64,000 nt of DNA from Flavobacteriales bacterium. GTDB taxonomy: Bacteria > Bacteroidota > Bacteroidia > Flavobacteriales > TMED113. A program made the position numbers and the translations under genes. This document shows, in pieces, positions 57,892 through 64,000 of the stretch. Numbering within the stretch: position 1 is the stretch's first letter; each line of letters starts with the position of its first letter. The stretch is taken from assembly GCA_002718035.1 (NCBI GenBank), contig PBCX01000011.1, positions 1-64,000 on the forward strand, given 5' to 3'. The notes below the pieces were generated by a model. The model was not told the origin of the DNA and did not search any database. It worked only from the letters and a program-made list of their open reading frames with translations.

Positions 57892-59027
57892 AAGATGAAC
57901 AGTCTATAAGAAATGTTTTAAAAAATATTCTTAAAGATGAAAATAAAAATTATATCGTAGATGAAGCATCTAACGGCCTTGAAGCCATTGAAAAAATTTC
58001 ATCTAATCAATATGACCTTGCCCTTTGTGATATCAAGATGCCAAAAGCTGATGGCCTTGAAGTTTTAATTAAATCTAAAGAACTTGAATATAATTTACCT
58101 TTTATTATGATATCTGGTCACGGTGATTTAGAAACAGCTGTTGAATGTATAAAAAATGGCGCTTATGATTACATCAGCAAACCACCAGACCTTAATAGAC
58201 TGTTAACCACAATTAGAAATGGCCTCAACAAGAAAGACCTTGAACATCAAAATAAAATATTAAAAAATAAAGTTCAAAAAAAATATAATATGATTGGCGG
58301 GTCAAATGAATTGCTAAAAATCGAAGAAATAATATCAAAAGTTGCCCCAACTAACAGCAGAGTTTTAATAACAGGAGAAAACGGAACAGGAAAAGAACTT
58401 GTAGCTCATTCTATTCACAATAAAAGTTCAAGAGCAAAAATACCAATAGTTGAGGTAAACTGTGCAGCAATTCCTTCAGAACTAATAGAAAGTGAATTAT
58501 TTGGGCATGAAAAAGGATCATTTACTTCTGCAAATAAACAAAAAAAGGGTAAGTTTGAAATTGCTAGTGGTGGAACAATTTTTTTAGATGAAATTGGAGA
58601 TATGAGTTTATCTGCACAAGCAAAAGTTTTAAGAGCTCTTCAAGAAAATAAAATTACTAGAGTTGGGGGAGAAAAGGACATTAATATCGATGTGAGAATA
58701 ATTGCTGCAACAAATAAAAATCTTGAAAAATTAATTTCAGAAGAAAAATTTAGAGAAGATTTATACCACAGAATTAGCGTTATAAAAATACATGTGCCTC
58801 CGTTAAGGGATCGAAAAGAAGACATACCACTGCTAATTGATTTTTTTTTAAATTCTATTTGTATAGAACAAGGAATAAGAAAAAAAATCATAGAACAAGA
58901 TGCCATAAAATTATTGACTGAGAAGAAATGGACAGGCAACATTCGTCAACTTAGAAATATTGTAGAGAGATTAATTATTTTATCAGAAAATTATATTTCA
59001 AAAAGTGATGTGGAATTATATGTATAA
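57870..59027 (+). CDS. Sigma-54-dependent response regulator (receiver + AAA+), no C-terminal HTH
   Basis: 385 aa; receiver ALCDIKMPKADGLEVL; AAA+ ITGENGTGKELVAHSIHNKSSR, ELFGHEKGSFTSA, GGTIFLDEIGDMSL; ends just after TGNIRQLRNIVERLIILSENYISKSDVELYV. Confidence 0.93.
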   Translation: MARIIIIEDEQSIRNVLKNILKDENKNYIVDEASNGLEAIEKISSNQYDLALCDIKMPKADGLEVLIKSKELEYNLPFIMISGHGDLETAVECIKNGAYDYISKPPDLNRLLTTIRNGLNKKDLEHQNKILKNKVQKKYNMIGGSNELLKIEEIISKVAPTNSRVLITGENGTGKELVAHSIHNKSSRAKIPIVEVNCAAIPSELIESELFGHEKGSFTSANKQKKGKFEIASGGTIFLDEIGDMSLSAQAKVLRALQENKITRVGGEKDINIDVRIIAATNKNLEKLISEEKFREDLYHRISVIKIHVPPLRDRKEDIPLLIDFFLNSICIEQGIRKKIIEQDAIKLLTEKKWTGNIRQLRNIVERLIILSENYISKSDVELYV

Positions 59028-61490
59028 TTATAATTCCCCGTCACGTAATACAGCTGAAAATTTAGAATTCATTTTATTATAAATAGACTTCATCTCTTTA
59101 TCAATTACAGCATCAGTTAAAGTGGAATTACAATCTTGAAAAATAAAACCAAGTGCGTAAGATTTTTTTCCTTCAGGAACATTTTTTCCTCTAAAAACAT
59201 CAAAAATTAAAACATCTTTTAGAAAATTTATAGATGAGTTAAAAGCAATTTTTTTTAAGTCTAAAAAAGAAACTTTTTCATCAATCAGTAGTGCTAAGTC
59301 TCTTCTAATTTTAGGAAATCTAGGAAGACTTCTATATTTTATGTTTTTCTTAGAAAGTACTAAATTTAAAAGAGACCAGTCAATTGAACAAAAGAATACT
59401 TCTTGTTTAATACTAAATGAATCTAAAATATTTTTTGACAAAGAACCTATGGATGAAATTACTTCGTCATTTAATTTATAATTAAAATTTTGACTGTAAA
59501 TATTTTGATAATTATGAGAGTTATTAAATAAACTACCTTCAGTATCAATTTTTAAGTCTAAAGAGCAAAGATCAAATAATTTTTCTAAAACACCTTTGAC
59601 ATAAAAAATATCTATTTTATTTGATTTATTATTCCAATTATCTTCAGATTTTTTTCCAGTAAAAAAAAGGTCAAGTGAAGATTTTTCGATCATTTTATTT
59701 TTTTGAAAATATACATTTCCAAATTCAAAAAATAATAAATTATTATTTTGTCTATTTAAATTGTATTTAAGGGAATCCAGTGCACCAAAAAGAGTTGAGG
59801 TACGTAAAACATTCATATCATTACTAGAAGGATTTAAAATAGGAATTGAATTATTTATACTGAACTTACTTGATAAAGCTGATGAAATCAATGAGTTTGT
59901 TTTTATTTCATAAAATCCCAGGTTTGATAAAAAATTTGATATTGTTTTTTTTAATTGATCCGTATCATTGTGACTACTTTTTAGTACAGGAAAAGAAATT
60001 CTTTTTGCATTATTAATTTTTTCATATCCAAAAATTCTAAGGACTTCTTCAAAAATATCCACATCTCTACTAACATCAACTCTGTAGGATGGAACTTCAA
60101 TGAGAGCTCCTTCAACTAATCTATTTGAATTATCTATTTTAAAATCTAAATCATTTAATATTCTTTCTATTTTTTCTTCATCTACCTTCTGACCAATTAA
60201 TTTTTGAAACTTTTGATAGGACCAGGGAATTACTTTTTTATTTGTTTTTTGCTTATTGACTATACTAATAATTTCTGAACTTATTTTAGCACCAGGAACT
60301 ACAGATTTTATTAACATAGCTGCTCTTTTTAGTGCGTACTCACAATTTCCAAAATCAACTCCTCTTTCAAATCTGTATGATGCATCAGTTTGAATTAAAT
60401 GTTTTTTTGAAGTTCTTCTAACTAAAATTGAATCAAAGCATGCTGACTCTAAAAAAATATTTTTAGTATCATTTGTAACTGAGGATTCTTTTCCGCCAAT
60501 TACTCCAGCAAGACATAAATTTTTAAATTCATCAGAAATAACTAAATCATCAATACTCAACTCTATATCTTCACCATCAATTTTTTTGAAACTTTTAATA
60601 TCACCAGATTTTTTAACTATAATTTTATTTTCTTCAATTTTATCATAATCAAATGCATGTAACGGATTTCCTGTTTCAAATAAAATAAAGTTAGTGATAT
60701 CAACAATATTATTAATTGGCGCTAATCCAATTGAATTTAATTTTTGTTTTAACCAAAATGGAGATTCTTCAACAGTGATGTTTTGAATTGTCAACCCATA
60801 GTAACATAAACAAGATTCTTCATCTTTTATTGAAATTGAAATAGGTAAACTATTATTATCAACCTTAAAATCAATTTCAGGAATTCTTAATTTTAAATTA
60901 TTACCACTAAAATTTAAAAAAGACTTAATATCCCTACAAACTCCAATATGTCCAAAAGCATCTGTTCTATTGGGAGTTAAACCAATTTCAAAAATATAAT
61001 CTTGTTTAATTCCTAAAATATCAGTTAACTTTCTACCAATTTCATTATTTAAATCAGAATCAAAAATCATAATTCCATCATTATTTAAACCCAAGCCAAT
61101 TTCAAATTCTGAGCAAATCATCCCAAAAGAGTACTCGCCTCTAATTTTAGCTTTTTTAATTTTAAATGATTCATTATTGAAGTTTGTTATAACAACACCT
61201 TCTTTAGCAACAACTACATTAATGCTTTTTTTAATATTTGGAGCTCCACAGACAATGCTACGAACTTCATCACCAACATCAACTTTTGCAATTTTTAATT
61301 TATCAGCATTTGGATGTTTTTCACAACTAACGACATGACCAATAACTAATTCACTTAAAGATTCAAAATCTTTAAATCTAGGAAATTCTTTTTCAACTTC
61401 TAAACCTGTATTAGTTAATAAATTAGATAGCTCAGAAGATGTTAAATTAAAATCTAAATAGCTTTTTAACCAGTTATAAGAAACTTTCAT
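59028..61490 (-). CDS. pheT: Phenylalanyl-tRNA synthetase beta subunit
   Basis: 820 aa; MKVSYNWLKSYLDFNLTSSELSNLLTNTGLEVE, CGAPNI, C-terminal FDX-ACB. Confidence 0.97.
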   Translation of the reverse strand: MKVSYNWLKSYLDFNLTSSELSNLLTNTGLEVEKEFPRFKDFESLSELVIGHVVSCEKHPNADKLKIAKVDVGDEVRSIVCGAPNIKKSINVVVAKEGVVITNFNNESFKIKKAKIRGEYSFGMICSEFEIGLGLNNDGIMIFDSDLNNEIGRKLTDILGIKQDYIFEIGLTPNRTDAFGHIGVCRDIKSFLNFSGNNLKLRIPEIDFKVDNNSLPISISIKDEESCLCYYGLTIQNITVEESPFWLKQKLNSIGLAPINNIVDITNFILFETGNPLHAFDYDKIEENKIIVKKSGDIKSFKKIDGEDIELSIDDLVISDEFKNLCLAGVIGGKESSVTNDTKNIFLESACFDSILVRRTSKKHLIQTDASYRFERGVDFGNCEYALKRAAMLIKSVVPGAKISSEIISIVNKQKTNKKVIPWSYQKFQKLIGQKVDEEKIERILNDLDFKIDNSNRLVEGALIEVPSYRVDVSRDVDIFEEVLRIFGYEKINNAKRISFPVLKSSHNDTDQLKKTISNFLSNLGFYEIKTNSLISSALSSKFSINNSIPILNPSSNDMNVLRTSTLFGALDSLKYNLNRQNNNLLFFEFGNVYFQKNKMIEKSSLDLFFTGKKSEDNWNNKSNKIDIFYVKGVLEKLFDLCSLDLKIDTEGSLFNNSHNYQNIYSQNFNYKLNDEVISSIGSLSKNILDSFSIKQEVFFCSIDWSLLNLVLSKKNIKYRSLPRFPKIRRDLALLIDEKVSFLDLKKIAFNSSINFLKDVLIFDVFRGKNVPEGKKSYALGFIFQDCNSTLTDAVIDKEMKSIYNKMNSKFSAVLRDGEL

Positions 61491-61541
61491 TTAAAAAAAT
61501 TTGCAGTAAATGTAAAAAATTAATTATTTAAAAATAGTTTT

Positions 61542-63629
61542 TTAGGAAATTCTTCCCCACTTAATTTTTTCTGAACAATTTGAAATAAAAAATTCTTTAA
61601 TTAGTTTGTTCTCCAAATTATTTAAAATTCTGTCAGATTCAATTAATTGTTCAGCAGTTTTTCTCGCTAAAATTAATATATCAGTATCCTTTACAAGATT
61701 GGAGATTTTTAAATTTAATATACCACTTTGTTTTGTTCCCATTATATTCCCTGGACCTCTCAACTTTAAGTCTGCTTCTGAAATTTCAAATCCATTAGAT
61801 GACTCAACTAAAACATTAATTCTATATTTTGCTTCATGAGATAACTTAAAAGGTGTTTTTAAAATACAATATGATTGAACATTCCCTCTCCCAACCCTTC
61901 CTCTCAATTGATGTAATTGTGCCAAACCAAAACGCTCAGCATTCTCAATCATAATAACGGATGCATTCTTGACATCTAAACCTACTTCAACAACAGTAGT
62001 TGAAACAAGAATTTGACTTTTTTTATTTAAAAAATTATTCATTTGCCTATCCTTATCTTCAGTACTCATTTTTCCATGTAGCATTGAGGTAACAAAACCG
62101 AACTGAGAAAAATATTTATCAATATAATTGAAACCATCAATCAAATTTTTATAATCAAGTTTTTCACTTTCTTCAATTAATGGAAATATTATATAAACTT
62201 GTTCCCCAAGCTCTAATTTTTCTTTAAGAAATAGAAAAACCCCTTCTTTATCACTGTCAAATTTATGAACTGTTTTTATAGGTTTTCTACCTGGTGGAAG
62301 TTCATCAATAACTGAAACATCTAAATCTCCATAAAATGTCATTGCTAAAGTTCTAGGAATTGGAGTTGCTGTTAAAACAATAACGTGAGGAGATAATATT
62401 GATTTTTGAGATAATTTTGCTCTCTGGGCAACACCAAATTTATGCTGTTCATCTATAATTACTAAACCTAAATTTTTAAACAAAATATTATCTTCAATTA
62501 AAGCATGAGTACCTATTATGATGTCAATTTCCCCGGTTGAAAGTTCTTTAATTATTTGTTTCTTTTCTGAACTTTTTGTTGCACCTGTCAAAAGAGAAAC
62601 ATTAAGATTTAAATTCTTACAATATTCTATTATAGAACGATAGTGTTGAAAAGCTAAAACAGAAGTAGGAGCCATTAGTGCTGACTGGAACCCATTATCA
62701 ATACTCATTAAAATTGACATCAAGGCAACAATTGTTTTACCTGAACCAACATCTCCTTGAATTAATCTGTTCATTTTATAGCCACTAAGGACATCTTTTC
62801 TAATTTCCTTAATTACTTTTTTTTGAGCATTAGTTAAAGTAAATGGAAGGCATTCATAAACCGTATTGAAATTATAGTCAATTTTTTTGAAAATATTTGA
62901 TTTTATTTTTTTTAAGGTAATCTTATTTAAAAGAATTGATAATTGTAAAAAAAACAATTCTTCAAATTTCATTCTATAAATTGCTCTATTTAATTTTTCT
63001 TTATTTTCAGGAAAGTGAACATTAATCAGAGCTTCCTTTCTTGAAAAGAAATTATTTTTTTTAATTATATCACTTGATAGATTTTCATGAAAATTATTAT
63101 TAATTTTTAAAAATGCATTTTTAATAATCTTTGCAATTTGTTTACTGTAAATATTATTTTTTTTTAGTTTTTCAGTTGAGTGATATACAGGGTGAAATTT
63201 TACATTTTTTTTAAAATTTACATCATCAACTAATTCCATCTCAGGATGTACTATAGAGTATTGTCCATTAAAAAAAGAAGGTTTGCCAAAAATGATATAT
63301 TTAGCTTGTAACTTAATTATTTTTTTAATCCATATTATCTTTTTAAAAAAAACTAATTCAATTTCATTTTCATGATCAGAAAATAATATTACCAATCTTT
63401 TTTTTCTACCAAAACCATGCTCTTCAATTGTTTTTACAAAGCCTATAATTTGAATATCTAAATTAGTATTATCTATTTCATTTATTTTATGAAATCTGGT
63501 TCTATCAACGTATCTGAATGGAAAAAAATAAATTAAATCATTAACTGTTTTTAGCCCCAGCTCCTCATTCAACAGAGCGGCTCTCATTGGACCAACTCCT
63601 TTTAAATATTCTAAAGAAGAGTTTATCAT
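61542..63629 (-). CDS. recG: ATP-dependent DNA helicase RecG
   Basis: 695 aa; LIQGDVGSGKTIVALMSILMS, VIIDEQHKFGVAQRAKL, TATPIPRTLAMTFYGDLDVSVIDELPPGRKPI. Confidence 0.96.
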   Translation of the reverse strand: MINSSLEYLKGVGPMRAALLNEELGLKTVNDLIYFFPFRYVDRTRFHKINEIDNTNLDIQIIGFVKTIEEHGFGRKKRLVILFSDHENEIELVFFKKIIWIKKIIKLQAKYIIFGKPSFFNGQYSIVHPEMELVDDVNFKKNVKFHPVYHSTEKLKKNNIYSKQIAKIIKNAFLKINNNFHENLSSDIIKKNNFFSRKEALINVHFPENKEKLNRAIYRMKFEELFFLQLSILLNKITLKKIKSNIFKKIDYNFNTVYECLPFTLTNAQKKVIKEIRKDVLSGYKMNRLIQGDVGSGKTIVALMSILMSIDNGFQSALMAPTSVLAFQHYRSIIEYCKNLNLNVSLLTGATKSSEKKQIIKELSTGEIDIIIGTHALIEDNILFKNLGLVIIDEQHKFGVAQRAKLSQKSILSPHVIVLTATPIPRTLAMTFYGDLDVSVIDELPPGRKPIKTVHKFDSDKEGVFLFLKEKLELGEQVYIIFPLIEESEKLDYKNLIDGFNYIDKYFSQFGFVTSMLHGKMSTEDKDRQMNNFLNKKSQILVSTTVVEVGLDVKNASVIMIENAERFGLAQLHQLRGRVGRGNVQSYCILKTPFKLSHEAKYRINVLVESSNGFEISEADLKLRGPGNIMGTKQSGILNLKISNLVKDTDILILARKTAEQLIESDRILNNLENKLIKEFFISNCSEKIKWGRIS

Positions 63630-63644
63630 CTAAGATTTAAAAAA

Positions 63645-64000
63645 TTAATTTATTTTTTTTTCAAGTGCTGTATTATACTTTTCTTTAAGCAAATTAATGT
63701 TTCCAAAATCAATATCGTCAATCAAAACTTTATTATCAGAAACGTAACCCAATTTATAAAAAGGGAATTTAAATTTTTTTAATGTTTTTTTAAATTCCTT
63801 TTCATTTTTTGAGTTAACCGAAACTAAAATTCTACTTTGAGATTCTCCAAATAAATATGCATCCTGTCTAAATAATTGATCAGTATAAATTTCACACCCT
63901 AAACCTCTTGGCATTAAACTCTCAACTAAAGAAGTAAACAAGCCTCCCTCAGAAACATCGTGAGCTGATTCTAAACAATCACTTTTAATTAGCACATTCA
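63645..64000 (-). CDS. purL: Phosphoribosylformylglycinamidine synthase (PurL) C-terminus, partial (5' end outside window)
   Basis: SAHDVSEGGLFTSLVESLMPRGLGCEIYTD...YLFGESQSRILVSV motifs; the frame continues past the window end. Confidence 0.85.
   Translation of the reverse strand, partial: NVLIKSDCLESAHDVSEGGLFTSLVESLMPRGLGCEIYTDQLFRQDAYLFGESQSRILVSVNSKNEKEFKKTLKKFKFPFYKLGYVSDNKVLIDDIDFGNINLLKEKYNTALEKKIN

Noticed and set aside
1-64000. Search for CRISPR arrays, transposases, prophage genes, toxin-antitoxin or other defense modules
   Set aside because: None found; apart from xerD (housekeeping recombinase) no mobile-element signature is present.

Overview
This is a low-GC chromosomal window from a bacterium of the Bacteroidota, most likely a streamlined marine flavobacterium. 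That placement rests on family content (DUF4290, DUF4294, T9SS sorting domain, Bacteroidetes-type promoter boxes) and was not checked by database search. It contains: (1) the rpsP tail and rimM; (2) a heme-acquisition locus (TonB receptor, HmuY-like T9SS protein / HmuTUV / HugZ-like protein) around a divergent promoter with a perfect 27-bp palindrome; (3) a PAS-UbiA prenyltransferase fusion; (4) tRNA-Asp(GTC), aroQ, xerD, a nitronate monooxygenase, a ZIP transporter and smpB; (5) a cluster of three small beta-barrel-type outer-membrane protein genes, each with its own terminator and a matching 22-bp dyad about 76-79 bp upstream of the start codon; (6) pcm and sugar-transferase genes; (7) a GCS2-CBS-AstE-like fusion protein; (8) gap, lipA, rlmB, gltA, eno and carA; (9) the complete str/S10/spc/alpha ribosomal-protein cluster; (10) uvrD/pcrA, DUF4290 and murA; (11) grpE-dnaJ-ppx plus a sigma-54 activator; (12) pheT, recG and partial purL. 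The strongest hunt results are the shared 22-bp operator of the OMP cluster, a sigma-54-like -24/-12 promoter before grpE-dnaJ in a run that ends with an HTH-less sigma-54 activator, an A10-tract frameshift at the start of grpE, a DnaJ that has lost zinc center I, the Fur-family-like palindrome, and two unusual gene fusions. No CRISPR array, transposon, prophage or defense system was seen.
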